Below are positions 10,537 to 19,582 of a DNA stretch of 64,000 nucleotides, one piece after another; position 1 is the first letter of the stretch, and each line of letters opens with the position of its first letter. The stretch lies in contig NZ_SISG01000001.1 in the NCBI RefSeq assembly GCF_004310685.1, positions 1 to 64,000 of the forward strand, in the 5' to 3' direction. The notes beneath the pieces are model-generated. The model worked only from the letters and a program-made list of their open reading frames with translations, made no database searches and was not told the origin of the DNA. The stretch comes from Glaciihabitans arcticus. Lineage in GTDB: Bacteria; Actinomycetota; Actinomycetes; Actinomycetales; Microbacteriaceae. Made by a program: the position numbers and the translations under genes.

Positions 10537-11834
10537 ACGCCCTCGCCACAGCTCCCGGAGCCACTCCGTCGCCCGTGACCACCGCCGTGCAGTCGATCAC
10601 GGATGTCCCGCGCCACTGGAAGACGACGATCGTGCTTGGCCTGCTCGCCGTCGTCGCGCTCGTGTTCTTCGGAATCCTCGGCGACGACCGTGAGTCGATC
10701 GTCGTCTGGTCGGGTGCCGGCGACGCGATCGTGCTGCCGGACCTGCCGGTCACATCGAAGATCGTCTGTCTCGTGCTCGGCCTGGCGCTCGTGATCCTCG
10801 CCGGCCTCTCGGCCTGGTACACGATCGGCCGCCGCAAGGTGCCGCTCTGGATCATCATCGTCTTCGCCGGCCTGTTCATCACCGCGCTCGTGCTGTGGAC
10901 GGGCGCGGGCTCGAAGGTGCCCGTCGTCTTCCTGCTGACCGGATCGATCGCGCTGGCCACCCCGGTGGTGTTCGGCGCCCTCGCGGGTGTCATCGGTGAG
11001 CGCGTGGGTGTCGTCAACATCGCGATCGAGGGACAGCTGCTCGCCGGCGCCTTCGTCTCCGCGGTCGTTGCGACGGTCACCGGCAACCTTATGCTCGGCC
11101 TCGTCGCAGCTCTGATCGGTGGCGCTCTCGTCTCGCTGGTGCTCGCCGCCTTCTCGATCAAGTACCTCGTCGACCAGGTGATCGTGGGTGTGGTGCTCAA
11201 CACCCTCGTGATCGGAATCACGAACTTCTTCTACGCCGCCGCCCTCAGCGACAACTCGAAGGAGCTCAACTTCCCGGGAACCCTGCCGTTCCTGCCGATC
11301 CCGCTGCTGTCGGACATCCCGGTGCTCGGTGACGTGTTCTTCAACCACCGCATCACGACGTACCTCATGTTCATCCTCGTGCCGCTGGTCTGGTTCATCC
11401 TGTTCAAGACCCGCATCGGCCTGCGCCTGCGCGCCGTCGGCGAGCACCCGCTCGCCGCCGACACCGTCGGCATCAACGTCAACCGCACCCGCTTCTGGAG
11501 CGTCACCCTCGCCGGCATGATCGCCGGACTCGGTGGCGCCGCCCTGACGCTCGGCTCGGTCGGCGCGTTCGTGCGGGAGATGTCGGCGGGCCAGGGCTTC
11601 ATCGCCCTCGCCGCGGTGATCCTCGGTCGCTGGAACCCGTGGCTCACGACCCTCGCCGCCCTGCTGTTCGGCTTCTCGAAGCAGTTCCGCATCTTCGCCG
11701 GCCAGACCGGTTCGTCGATTCCGCCGGACCTGATCGCCATGGTGCCCTACCTCGTCACCCTCGTCGCTGTTGCCGGCCTCGTGGGTCGCGTCGTCGGCCC
11801 CGCGGCGTCGGGCAAGCCCTACGTGAAGCAGTAA
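10533..11834 (+). CDS. Nucleoside ABC importer permease 2 (BPD_transp_2)
   Basis: Second permease of the importer, 433 aa, NupQ/YufQ-like, with GTG start overlapping the previous TGA (GTGA). Features include GERVGVVNIAIEGQLLAGA, the permease-class equivalent of the motif in permease 1, and about ten hydrophobic helices. The N-terminal part carries extra helices (about 30-120) beyond the short form known in Bacillus, as is usual in actinobacterial versions. Cytidine deaminase follows after three bases. Confidence 0.9.
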   Translation: MNALATAPGATPSPVTTAVQSITDVPRHWKTTIVLGLLAVVALVFFGILGDDRESIVVWSGAGDAIVLPDLPVTSKIVCLVLGLALVILAGLSAWYTIGRRKVPLWIIIVFAGLFITALVLWTGAGSKVPVVFLLTGSIALATPVVFGALAGVIGERVGVVNIAIEGQLLAGAFVSAVVATVTGNLMLGLVAALIGGALVSLVLAAFSIKYLVDQVIVGVVLNTLVIGITNFFYAAALSDNSKELNFPGTLPFLPIPLLSDIPVLGDVFFNHRITTYLMFILVPLVWFILFKTRIGLRLRAVGEHPLAADTVGINVNRTRFWSVTLAGMIAGLGGAALTLGSVGAFVREMSAGQGFIALAAVILGRWNPWLTTLAALLFGFSKQFRIFAGQTGSSIPPDLIAMVPYLVTLVAVAGLVGRVVGPAASGKPYVKQ

Positions 11835-11837
11835 TTC

Positions 11838-12257
11838 ATGACTGAAATCGATTGGGATGCCCTGCGCCTCGCCGCCAACGAGGCGATGCACAAGTCGTAC
11901 TCGCCGTACTCGAAGTTCCCCGTGGGAGCTGCCGCCCTCGTGGACGACGGCCGAGTCGTCAGCGGATGCAATGTCGAGAACGCGTCCTACGGCGTGGGCC
12001 TCTGCGCCGAGTGCGCCCTCGTCTCGAGTCTCGCGATGACGGGTGGCGGCAAACTCGTCGCCTTCACCTGCGTGGACGGCCTCGGCAACGTGCTCATGCC
12101 GTGCGGCCGCTGCCGCCAGTTGCTCTATGAATTCTCGGCCGAGGGCATGATCCTCGAGACCGTCTCCGGATTCAGGACCATCGACCAGGTGCTGCCCGAC
12201 GCGTTCGGTCCGCGCCAGCTCGACGCTTACGCAGCAAGCACCGCCGCAGCCAACTAA
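11838..12257 (+). CDS. cdd: Cytidine deaminase
   Basis: Converts cytidine and deoxycytidine to (deoxy)uridine in pyrimidine salvage. The 139-residue length fits the homotetrameric class. Zinc ligands are Cys56 (in CAE, with catalytic Glu58), Cys89 and Cys92 (PCGRC). Its place three bases after the permease and ten before deoA makes it part of the importer operon. Confidence 0.95.
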   Translation: MTEIDWDALRLAANEAMHKSYSPYSKFPVGAAALVDDGRVVSGCNVENASYGVGLCAECALVSSLAMTGGGKLVAFTCVDGLGNVLMPCGRCRQLLYEFSAEGMILETVSGFRTIDQVLPDAFGPRQLDAYAASTAAAN

Positions 12258-12266
12258 GGAAAACCC

Positions 12267-13556
12267 ATGGCCATCGAGCCCTTCGACGTCGTCGACCTCA
12301 TCCGCACCAAGCGCGACAGGGGTGCGCTGAGCACCGACCAGATCAACTGGCTGATCGACGCCTACACGCGCGGCTACGTCGCCGACGAGCAGATGTCGGC
12401 CATGACCATGGCGATCTTCCTCAACGGAATGGAGCGCACCGAGATCCGCGACCTCACCCTCGCGATGATCGCGAGCGGCGAGACCATGAGCTTTGAGACG
12501 CTCAGCAAGAAGACCACCGACAAGCACTCGACGGGCGGGGTGGGCGACAAGATCACCCTTCCGCTCGCGCCGTTGGTCGCCTCGTTCGGCGTCGCGGTTC
12601 CCCAGCTCTCGGGCCGCGGGCTCGGCCACACGGGCGGCACCCTCGACAAGCTCGAAAGCATTCCGGGATGGCGGGCATCCATCAGCAACGAAGAGTTCTA
12701 CCGCCAGCTCGAAGAGGTGGGCGCGGTGATCTGTGCCGCCGGCTCCGGCCTCGCCCCGGCCGACGGCAAGCTGTACTCGCTGCGCGACATCACCGGAACC
12801 GTCGAGTGCATCCCGCTCATCGCGTCGTCGATCATGAGCAAGAAGATCGCGGAGGGCACGGCGGCGCTCGTGCTCGACGTGAAGTTCGGCTCGGGTGCGT
12901 TCCTGCAGGATCCGGCGCGCGGCCGCGAACTGGCCGAGACCATGGTGCAGCTCGGCAAGGACGCCGGCGTCGACACGGTCGCCCTGCTCACCAACATGAA
13001 CGTGCCGCTCGGCCTCGCCATCGGCAACGCCAACGAGGTGCGCGAATCGGTGGAGGTGCTCGCCGGTGGCGGCCCCGCCGACGTCGTCGAGCTCACTGTG
13101 GCCCTCGCGAGAGAGATGCTCGAGCTGGCCGGTGTGCACGACGCCGACGTCGAGGGCGCGCTCAAGAACGGCCAGGCGATGGACACCTGGCGCGCCATGA
13201 TCAGCGCGCAGGGCGGCGATCCGGATGCCGCTCTCCCGGTCGCCCGCGAGACGCACGTCGTTGTGGCTGAGACCGACGGTGTGCTCGTCGAGCAGCACGC
13301 CCTCCCGTTCGGCATCGCCGCCTGGCGGCTCGGTGCTGGCCGCGCGCGCAAGCAGGATCCCGTACAGCACTCGGCGGGCATCGACCTGCACGTGAAACCG
13401 GGTGAGACGGTTACCGCTGGGCAGCCCCTGTTCACGCTCAGCGCGGACGAGCCGGAGCGCTTCGTGCGCGCCCTCGAGGCGCTCGAGGGCTCCTACCGGA
13501 TCGGCAACGCCGAGGAGTTCGAGAGCGCGCCGCTCATCGCGGGGCGCATCTCCTAG
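12267..13556 (+). CDS. deoA: Thymidine/pyrimidine nucleoside phosphorylase
   Basis: Phosphorolyses thymidine or (deoxy)uridine to base and (deoxy)ribose 1-phosphate. At 429 aa it has the family phosphate-binding signature KHSTGGVGDK (86-95), followed by LSGRGLGHTGGTLDKLES typical of this family, and a C-terminal domain with RKQDPVQHSAG and DLHVKPGETV. The ATG follows a purine-rich AAGGAAA. It consumes the product of Cdd, giving sugar phosphates. A pyrimidine phosphorylase with uridine preference is also possible. Confidence 0.95.
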   Translation: MAIEPFDVVDLIRTKRDRGALSTDQINWLIDAYTRGYVADEQMSAMTMAIFLNGMERTEIRDLTLAMIASGETMSFETLSKKTTDKHSTGGVGDKITLPLAPLVASFGVAVPQLSGRGLGHTGGTLDKLESIPGWRASISNEEFYRQLEEVGAVICAAGSGLAPADGKLYSLRDITGTVECIPLIASSIMSKKIAEGTAALVLDVKFGSGAFLQDPARGRELAETMVQLGKDAGVDTVALLTNMNVPLGLAIGNANEVRESVEVLAGGGPADVVELTVALAREMLELAGVHDADVEGALKNGQAMDTWRAMISAQGGDPDAALPVARETHVVVAETDGVLVEQHALPFGIAAWRLGAGRARKQDPVQHSAGIDLHVKPGETVTAGQPLFTLSADEPERFVRALEALEGSYRIGNAEEFESAPLIAGRIS

Positions 13557-13562
13557 CTGCAG

Positions 13563-13568
13563 TAGATT
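13563..13568 (+). promoter_or_regulatory. -10 element of add (leaderless)
   Basis: TAGATT ends exactly six bases before the ATG at 13575, so an internal promoter in the salvage operon would yield a leaderless add mRNA in addition to readthrough from deoA, which stops 18 bases upstream. Confidence 0.5.
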
Positions 13569-13574
13569 GGGAGC

Positions 13575-14687
13575 ATGACCACCGTTACCGAGGACTACGT
13601 GCTGCCCGGTGGCACCACGGCCATCCGCACACTGCCCAAGATCTCGCTGCACGACCACCTCGACGGTGGACTGCGCCCCCAGACGATCATCGATCTCGCA
13701 GCCACGATCGGATACGAGCTGCCGACGACCGACGCCGTCGAACTCGGCGAGTGGTTCTCCACACAGTCCGACAGCGGCTCGCTCGTGGAATACCTGAAGG
13801 CCTTCGACGTGACCACGGCCGTTATGCAGACTAAGGAAGGCCTCACCCGCGTCGCCCGCGAGTTCGTGCAGGACCTCGGCTCCGACGGCGTCATCTACGG
13901 CGAGATCCGGTGGGCGCCCGAGCAGCACGTCGCGCGCGGACTCACCCTCGACGAGACGGTCGAAGCGGTGCAGGCCGGCCTCGACGCGGGCGTCGAGGAC
14001 GTGCGTGCAACCGGTGCGAGCATCCGCGTCGGCCAGCTGATCAGCGCCATGCGTCACGCTGACCGTGGTCTCGAGATCGCCGAGCTGGCGGTGCGTCACC
14101 GCGACAACGGCGTGGTCGGATTCGACATCGCCGGCGCCGAGGCGGGCTTCCCGGCGGGCAACCTGCGCGACGCCTTCGACTTCCTCGCGCACAACTACCT
14201 CCCGGCCACCGTGCACGCTGGCGAGGCCGACGGCCTCGAGAGCATCAAGGGCGCCCTGTTCGACGGTCGCGCCCTGCGCCTCGGTCACGGCGTGCGTCTC
14301 GCCGAAGACATCACCGTAGAGAGCGAAGACGAGGAGGGCAGCTACGTCGTGCTCGGCCCGGTCGCCCAGTGGGTGAAGGATCGCGAGATCGCCCTCGAGC
14401 TCGCACCCTCGTCGAACCTGCAGACCAACGCGTGGGGCACCGAACTGCACGAGCACGCGTTCGACCTGCTCTACCAGCTCGGCTTCCGGGTGACCGTCAA
14501 CACCGACAACCGCCTGATGAGCAACACGAGCCTCTCGCGCGAGCTGTTCCAGCTCGCCGAGACCTTCGGCTACGACCTCGACGACCTGCAGGTCTTCCAG
14601 CTCAACGCGGCAGCCGCAGCCTTCCTTCCGCTCGAGGACCGCGAGGACCTGGCCGACCAGATCAGCGCCGGATTCGAGAGTGCATAA
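13575..14687 (+). CDS. add: Adenosine deaminase
   Basis: Deaminates adenosine and deoxyadenosine to (deoxy)inosine; 370 aa. The zinc site begins with His26 and His28 in SLHDHLDGG, the third His is in TVHAGEADG with the catalytic Glu, and the late Asp pair is in NTDNRLMS. A short acidic insertion ESEDEEGSY around residue 240 is unusual but lies between core elements. Its products would feed the purine nucleoside phosphorylase encoded on the other strand near 17.9 kb. Confidence 0.95.
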   Translation: MTTVTEDYVLPGGTTAIRTLPKISLHDHLDGGLRPQTIIDLAATIGYELPTTDAVELGEWFSTQSDSGSLVEYLKAFDVTTAVMQTKEGLTRVAREFVQDLGSDGVIYGEIRWAPEQHVARGLTLDETVEAVQAGLDAGVEDVRATGASIRVGQLISAMRHADRGLEIAELAVRHRDNGVVGFDIAGAEAGFPAGNLRDAFDFLAHNYLPATVHAGEADGLESIKGALFDGRALRLGHGVRLAEDITVESEDEEGSYVVLGPVAQWVKDREIALELAPSSNLQTNAWGTELHEHAFDLLYQLGFRVTVNTDNRLMSNTSLSRELFQLAETFGYDLDDLQVFQLNAAAAAFLPLEDREDLADQISAGFESA

Positions 14688-14689
14688 CC

Positions 14690-15142
14690 GTGCCGATTCC
14701 TCCGCTTCCCGCTGACGCGATCCAGCTCGGCGCCGCGGCGTCGACCTGGCGCGATGCAGTGCGGCTCGCGGGGAACGCCCTCGTGCGTTCCGGTTCGGCG
14801 ACGCCCGCGTACGCGGACGAGATGATCCGGATGATCGAGGAGCACGGCCCGTATGTCGTGATCGCCCCCGGGCTCGCGCTCGCGCACGCTCGCCCCGGAC
14901 CCGCCGTGCTCGCGGACGGGCTGGCGATCGTCACCCTCGCGGAACCGGTGTCGTTCGGGCATCCTCATAACGACCCGGTGCGGATCGTGCTGGCCCTCGC
15001 CATCGCCGCGGGAGGCGATCACCTCGGTGCTGTCGCCTCGCTCGCGAATGTCTTTAATGATTCGGATGCGATCGACGCTCTCGCCCACGCCACCACCGTC
15101 GACGAGGTGCAGGCGATCATGAACGCGGGTGAGGCGGCGTGA
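14690..15142 (+). CDS. PTS EIIA component (ascorbate/UlaC-like)
   Basis: A 150-residue phosphocarrier of the fructose-mannitol/ascorbate EIIA fold. The phosphorylatable His is His66 in LALAHARPG, matching the family PHAR motif. GTG start two bases after the add stop. In a PTS it takes phosphate from HPr and passes it to EIIB, encoded next with a GTGA overlap. No EIIC permease gene is adjacent, so either the transporter lies elsewhere or the pair acts in regulation. Assignment to the UlaC group is by motif only. Confidence 0.85.
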   Translation: MPIPPLPADAIQLGAAASTWRDAVRLAGNALVRSGSATPAYADEMIRMIEEHGPYVVIAPGLALAHARPGPAVLADGLAIVTLAEPVSFGHPHNDPVRIVLALAIAAGGDHLGAVASLANVFNDSDAIDALAHATTVDEVQAIMNAGEAA

Positions 15143-15411
15143 AGATCGTCACCATCTGCGGCGCCGGCATCGGCAGCAGCGGCATCCTCAAAGTCAACAC
15201 CGAGCGTGTGCTCAAGAAGCTGGACATCGAGGCGACGGTCACCGCCGTGGACCTCGACTCGCTTGCGGACATCGCTCGGGATGCGCAGGTCATCCTCACC
15301 TCTGCGGAATTCGTCGAGGCGATCGGGCAGACCTTTGCGGACGTCATAGTGATCGAGAACTACTTCGACACCCAGGAGCTGACCTCGAAGCTCGAGGCGG
15401 CGCTGGGCTAG
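15139..15411 (+). CDS. PTS EIIB component (ascorbate/UlaB-like)
   Basis: Small 90-residue EIIB domain with the phosphocysteine loop ICGAGIGSS (Cys7) directly after the first beta-strand, and the VILTSAEFV segment characteristic of ascorbate/galactitol EIIB proteins. It overlaps the EIIA stop (GTGA). It closes the salvage operon, stopping 12 bases before the convergent phosphohexomutase ends. No membrane EIIC follows, an uncommon arrangement. Confidence 0.87.
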   Translation: MKIVTICGAGIGSSGILKVNTERVLKKLDIEATVTAVDLDSLADIARDAQVILTSAEFVEAIGQTFADVIVIENYFDTQELTSKLEAALG

Positions 15412-15423
15412 GCTCGCCCGGTT

Positions 15424-17085
15424 TCAGACCACCAGCACGCGCATCGCGGCGTCGAGTTCGTCGACCATCGCCTGGGCCTGCTCGATGCGCTCGGCGGGGG
15501 TGCCCTCGGCGCTGGTCGCGTCGATGTAGACCTTGAGCTTCGGCTCGGTGCCGCTCGGGCGCACGATCACCCGGGCGTTGCCCTGCAGGTGGATGCGCAG
15601 GATGTCCCCGGCCGGGAACAGGCCGAAGCCCTTCTCGAAGTCGTCGATGCGGTCGACGGTGACGCTGCCGATAACGGTGGGCGGCGCGGCACGCAGGCCG
15701 GCCATGATGCGCGGGATCTCGGCGAGATCGGCGACCCGGATCGAGATCTGCGACGACGCGAAGGCGCCGAACTTCTCGGCGAAGGCGAGCTCGTGGGCAG
15801 GCAGGCTGGATCCCGCGGCCTTGAGCTCAGCGGCGAGGGCGAGGAACTCGACGGCGGCGGAGATGCCGTCCTTGTCGCGCACCTTGGCGGGGTCGACGAG
15901 ATAACCGAGGGCCTCCTCGTAGCCGTAGGCGAGGTCGTCGACCCGGGAGACCCACTTGAAACCGGTAAGGGTCTCGGTGAAGGTGAGGCCGTAGGCGTTC
16001 GCGACGGCGCCGAGGGCGGGGGAGGAGACGATCGAGGCGGCGAGCGTGCCGCGCTCTCCCGATCCGGCGAGACGCTCGGCGGCGCGCCAGCCGAGCAGGT
16101 AACCGACCTCGTTGCCGCTCAGCCGTCGCCAGCTGCCGTCTGCATCGGGGATGGCGATCGCGAGGCGATCGGCGTCGGGGTCGTTGGCGACGACGATGTC
16201 GGCACCGACCTCCGCGGCCTTCGCGAGCGCCAGATCGAGTGCGCCGGGCTCCTCGGGATTCGGGAAGGCGACGGTCGGAAAGTCGGGGTCGGGCTCGATC
16301 TGCTCGGCGACGACGACCGGTGCGTTGAAGCCGGCGTCGGCGAGTACACGCTGCGCCGTCTCCCACCCGACGCCGTGCATGGCCGTGTAGACGATCCTCA
16401 GCGGTGTCACCCCAGCGGGCGCGAGGGCCGCGGTCTGGCGCACGTACTCGTCAAGTACTTCCTCGCCGGCGATCTCGTAATCGGTCGCCCTGGGCAGGTC
16501 GAGAACGCTTGAGGATGACGCCACCCGCTCGATCTGCTCCGCGATGGCCGCGTCCGCCGGGGCGACGATCTGCGAGCCACGGTCGGCGTCGCCCAGGTAG
16601 ACCTTGTAACCGTTGTCCGCGGCCGGGTTGTGGCTTGCGGTGACCATCACACCGGCGCTCACGCCGAGGTGCCGCACGGCGAACGCGAGAACGGGGGTGG
16701 GCAGCAGGCGCGGCAGCAGGATCGCACGGATACCCGCCCCCTGGAAGATCTCGGCCGTGTCCTTCGCGAAGACCTGCGAATTGTGGCGGCCGTCGTAGCC
16801 GATAACCGCGCTCGGAGTCTCGCCACGCTCAAGCAGGTAGGCGGCGAATCCCGCGGCGGCCTGGGCCACGAGCACGCGGTTCATCCGGTTCGGCCCGGCC
16901 CCCAGCTCGCCGCGCAGTCCGGCTGTGCCGAACTCGAGCCGTGTCTCGAAGCGGTTGCGCAGGTCGGCGATGGCGTCGGCATCCCCGGACTCGGCGTTGC
17001 CCAGGACGGTTTCCAGCTCAGCGCGGGTGACGTCATCAGGGTCCTGAGCGATCCAGGCGCGGGCCTCCGCTGAGAAGTCACTCAC
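15424..17085 (-). CDS. Phosphohexomutase (phosphoglucomutase/phosphomannomutase/phosphopentomutase type)
   Basis: Alpha-D-phosphohexomutase family, 553 aa, four domains. The active-site phosphoserine is Ser151 in TASHNPAADNGYKVY, the metal loop is NDPDADR, the sugar-binding loop GYEEALGY and the phosphate-binding loop RPSGTEPKLK. GTG start overlaps the TGA of the phosphorylase gene (GTGA). The longer two-to-five-kDa-larger form and the coupling to a nucleoside phosphorylase suggest it may act as a phosphopentomutase (PGM2-like), turning ribose 1-phosphate into ribose 5-phosphate; hexose activity is equally compatible with the sequence. Confidence 0.9.
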   Translation of the reverse strand: MSDFSAEARAWIAQDPDDVTRAELETVLGNAESGDADAIADLRNRFETRLEFGTAGLRGELGAGPNRMNRVLVAQAAAGFAAYLLERGETPSAVIGYDGRHNSQVFAKDTAEIFQGAGIRAILLPRLLPTPVLAFAVRHLGVSAGVMVTASHNPAADNGYKVYLGDADRGSQIVAPADAAIAEQIERVASSSSVLDLPRATDYEIAGEEVLDEYVRQTAALAPAGVTPLRIVYTAMHGVGWETAQRVLADAGFNAPVVVAEQIEPDPDFPTVAFPNPEEPGALDLALAKAAEVGADIVVANDPDADRLAIAIPDADGSWRRLSGNEVGYLLGWRAAERLAGSGERGTLAASIVSSPALGAVANAYGLTFTETLTGFKWVSRVDDLAYGYEEALGYLVDPAKVRDKDGISAAVEFLALAAELKAAGSSLPAHELAFAEKFGAFASSQISIRVADLAEIPRIMAGLRAAPPTVIGSVTVDRIDDFEKGFGLFPAGDILRIHLQGNARVIVRPSGTEPKLKVYIDATSAEGTPAERIEQAQAMVDELDAAMRVLVV

Positions 17086-17909
17086 AGCTCGGCCACGATC
17101 TTCGCGAGCATGGCACCGATGGTCGCCTCGGCGTCGCGACCGGCCTCGATGACCTCCTGGTGGCTGAGCGCCGTCGGCGAGATGCCCGCCGCGAGGTTGG
17201 TGATGAGGGACAGGCCGAGGATCTCCATTCCGGCCTGGCGGGCGGCGATCGCCTCGAGTGCCGTCGACATGCCGACGATGTGTCCGCCGATCGCCTTGGC
17301 CATCTGCACCTCGGCCGGGGTCTCGTAGTGCGGTCCGCGGAACTGCACGTACACGCCCTCGTCGAGTTCGGGCGAAACGGAGCGCGCGACATCCCGAAGG
17401 CGCTTCGTGTAGAGGTCGGTCAGGTCGATGAAGGTGGCGCCCTCGAGCGGGGAATCGCTCGTCAGGTTGATGTGGTCGCTGATCAGTACGGGGGTGCCGG
17501 GCTTCCAGCTCTCGCGGATACCACCGGCGCCGTTCGTGAGGATCATCGTCGTCGCGCCGGTCGCGGCAGCGGTGCGCACCGAGTGCACGACCCGGCGTAC
17601 GCCGTGGTTCTCGTAGTAGTGGGTGCGGGCACCGATCACGAGGGCGCGCTTGCCGTTCGGCAGCAGCACGGAGCGAAGGGTTCCGACGTGGCCCTCGAGG
17701 GCGGGCTTGCTGAAGCCGGTGATCTCGGTGGCCGGCACGGTGGCCGTCGTCTCGCCGATCAGGTCGGCGGCTTTCGCCCAGCCGCTGCCGAGCGTGAGGG
17801 CGATGTCGTGGTGCTCGACACCGGTCTTCTCGGCGATGTCCGCGGCGGCCTGGGCGGCTATCGCGAAGGGATCGGCGGCGGGGTCGTCCAGGGGGTGCGT
17901 CGTTGACAT
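17082..17909 (-). CDS. punA: Purine nucleoside phosphorylase
   Basis: Trimeric-class (PNP/MTAP family) phosphorylase, 275 aa, that splits inosine, guanosine and deoxy forms into base and (deoxy)ribose 1-phosphate. Motifs: LGSGWAKAADL near residue 40 (phosphate loop), GARTHYYENHG, the TNGAGGIRESW segment and FRGPHYETPAE followed by VGMSTALEAIAA, the purine pocket signature. The start lies six bases after a TAGAGT -10. It uses products of Add and passes sugar phosphate to the co-transcribed mutase. Confidence 0.94.
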   Translation of the reverse strand: MSTTHPLDDPAADPFAIAAQAAADIAEKTGVEHHDIALTLGSGWAKAADLIGETTATVPATEITGFSKPALEGHVGTLRSVLLPNGKRALVIGARTHYYENHGVRRVVHSVRTAAATGATTMILTNGAGGIRESWKPGTPVLISDHINLTSDSPLEGATFIDLTDLYTKRLRDVARSVSPELDEGVYVQFRGPHYETPAEVQMAKAIGGHIVGMSTALEAIAARQAGMEILGLSLITNLAAGISPTALSHQEVIEAGRDAEATIGAMLAKIVAEL

Positions 17910-17915
17910 CCCCCA

Positions 17916-17921
17916 ACTCTA
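17916..17921 (-). promoter_or_regulatory. -10 element of punA (leaderless)
   Basis: On the minus strand TAGAGT is followed by six bases and then the punA ATG. The opposite-strand lpdA -10 lies 43 bp away, so the two genes share a short divergent promoter region. Confidence 0.5.
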
Positions 17922-17963
17922 TTCGTGCCACGGCCCAGCGCGCGGAGCACCCGGCAAACCTGC

Positions 17964-17969
17964 GAGAAT
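17964..17969 (+). promoter_or_regulatory. Possible -10 element of lpdA (leaderless)
   Basis: GAGAAT, an imperfect TAnnnT hexamer, ends six bases before the ATG at 17976, repeating the spacing seen at other starts here. The hexamer itself is weak. Confidence 0.35.
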
Positions 17970-17975
17970 TGCTCC

Positions 17976-19412
17976 ATGGCCTACGAATTCGAGCGCAAAC
18001 AACGGATTGCAATCCTCGGCGGGGGTCCCGGCGGCTACGAAGCCGCCCTCGCGGGAGCCCAGCTCGGCGGCGAGGTCACCCTCGTCGAGCGCACCGGTGT
18101 CGGCGGGTCGGCCGTGCTCACCGATGTCGTTCCCTCGAAGACCCTCATCGCGACGGCCGAGGCCACCAACGCGATCGGTGAGGCAGCGGACCTCGGCGTA
18201 CAGTTCTTCACCCGCGGCGAGAGTGGCCGCCCCGTTCGCCCCGAAGTCACCGTCAACCTGGCCGCAGTGAATGCCCGCCTGCTGCGCCTCGCGCGCCAGC
18301 AGTCCGAAGACATGAAGAGCCAGCTCATCAAGGCCGGCGTGCGCATCGTTCAGGGCGAGGGGCGTCTCGACGGCCCGAACAAGATCGTCGTCGCCACTGG
18401 TCGTGGCAAGGCCGGCACCGACTTCGACGAGATCGAGGCCGACACCATCGTGATCTCCGTCGGCGCCTCCCCGCGCGAGCTCGACACCGCCAAGCCCGAC
18501 GGCGAGCGCATCCTGACCTGGACCCAGCTCTACACGCTCGACACCACCCCCGAGCACCTCATCGTCGTCGGATCCGGTGTGACCGGTGCCGAGTTCGCCT
18601 CCGCCTACACGGCGCTCGGCTCCAAGGTCACGCTGATCTCATCCCGCGACCAGGTGCTGCCCGGTGAGGACGCCGACGCCGCGCGCGTCATCGAGGACGT
18701 CTTCACCCGCAACGGCATGACCGTGCTCTCCAAGAGCCGCGCCGAGTCAGTGACCCGCACCAAGACCGGGGTGGTCGCCACACTCTCCGACGGTCGCACC
18801 GTCGAGGGCAGCCACTGCCTGATGGCGGTCGGCTCGATCCCCAACACCGCTGGGCTCGGGCTGGAAGAGGCGGGCGTGCAGATGACGGAGAGCGGGCACA
18901 TCCGCGTCAATCGCGTCGCACGCACCTCGGTGCCCTCGATCTATGCGGCGGGGGACTGCAGCGACTTCCTGCCCCTCGCGTCGGTGGCCTCCCAGCAGGG
19001 GCGCACGGCCGTCTTCCATGCGATGGGGGATGCAGTCAATCCCACCGAGTTGCGCAACGTGACATCCAACATCTTCACGCAGCCCGAGATCGCGACCGTC
19101 GGCTGGACGCAGAAGCAGATCGAGGACGGCATCGCCCAGGGCGAGATCTACAAGCTGCCGCTGTCGTCGAACCCGCGGGCCAAGATGATGGGCATCAAGG
19201 ACGGCTTCGTGAAGTTGTTCGCGCGCACCGGCTCGGGCACCGTCATCGGCGGGGTCATCGTGGCGCCGCACGCCTCGGAGCTGATCTCGACCATCGCGAT
19301 CGCGGTGGAACACCGCCTCACCGTCGACCAGCTCGCGCGCGCGTTCACCGTCTACCCCTCACTCACCGGCAGCATCACGGATGCCGCCCGGGCAATGCAC
19401 ATCGTCAACTAG
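17976..19412 (+). CDS. lpdA: NAD(P)H quinone reductase of the LpdA family
   Basis: Flavoprotein disulfide-reductase fold, 478 aa, closely resembling mycobacterial LpdA (Rv3303c). FAD Rossmann motif ILGGGPGGYEA (13-23), NAD motif VVGSGVTGAEF, FAD motif YAAGDCSDFLPLAS. The redox-active CxxxxC of true lipoamide dehydrogenases is absent: the segment reads GGSAVLTDVVPSK, with Ala46 and Val51 where the cysteines would be. In the family this marks an enzyme that reduces quinones rather than disulfides. It is divergent from punA and appears monocistronic. Confidence 0.9.
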   Translation: MAYEFERKQRIAILGGGPGGYEAALAGAQLGGEVTLVERTGVGGSAVLTDVVPSKTLIATAEATNAIGEAADLGVQFFTRGESGRPVRPEVTVNLAAVNARLLRLARQQSEDMKSQLIKAGVRIVQGEGRLDGPNKIVVATGRGKAGTDFDEIEADTIVISVGASPRELDTAKPDGERILTWTQLYTLDTTPEHLIVVGSGVTGAEFASAYTALGSKVTLISSRDQVLPGEDADAARVIEDVFTRNGMTVLSKSRAESVTRTKTGVVATLSDGRTVEGSHCLMAVGSIPNTAGLGLEEAGVQMTESGHIRVNRVARTSVPSIYAAGDCSDFLPLASVASQQGRTAVFHAMGDAVNPTELRNVTSNIFTQPEIATVGWTQKQIEDGIAQGEIYKLPLSSNPRAKMMGIKDGFVKLFARTGSGTVIGGVIVAPHASELISTIAIAVEHRLTVDQLARAFTVYPSLTGSITDAARAMHIVN

Positions 19413-19582
19413 CGCGCTCGCATCCGCGCGGGCTATTTCTCACCGCGCGGGCATGGACTACCGCAGTCCGTTGGCAAACAGCCGCGCTGATCGGCTTTTC
19501 AGCGGGATGCGCGGAGCGCTTGTTGTCCACAGATTCGGCATCCCGGCTCAGGTTCCCTTTCGGGCGGCGCAACTATGGGCCG

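Noticed and set aside
10155-14456. A 1433-codon open frame on the minus strand across the nucleoside operon
   Set aside because: It is antisense to six well-supported genes, is dominated by Arg, Glu, Gly and Val/His as expected from GC-rich shadow frames, and has no recognisable domain or ribosome site.
15412-15423. A terminator between the convergent salvage operon and phosphohexomutase gene
   Set aside because: The gap is only 12 bases and contains no inverted repeat.
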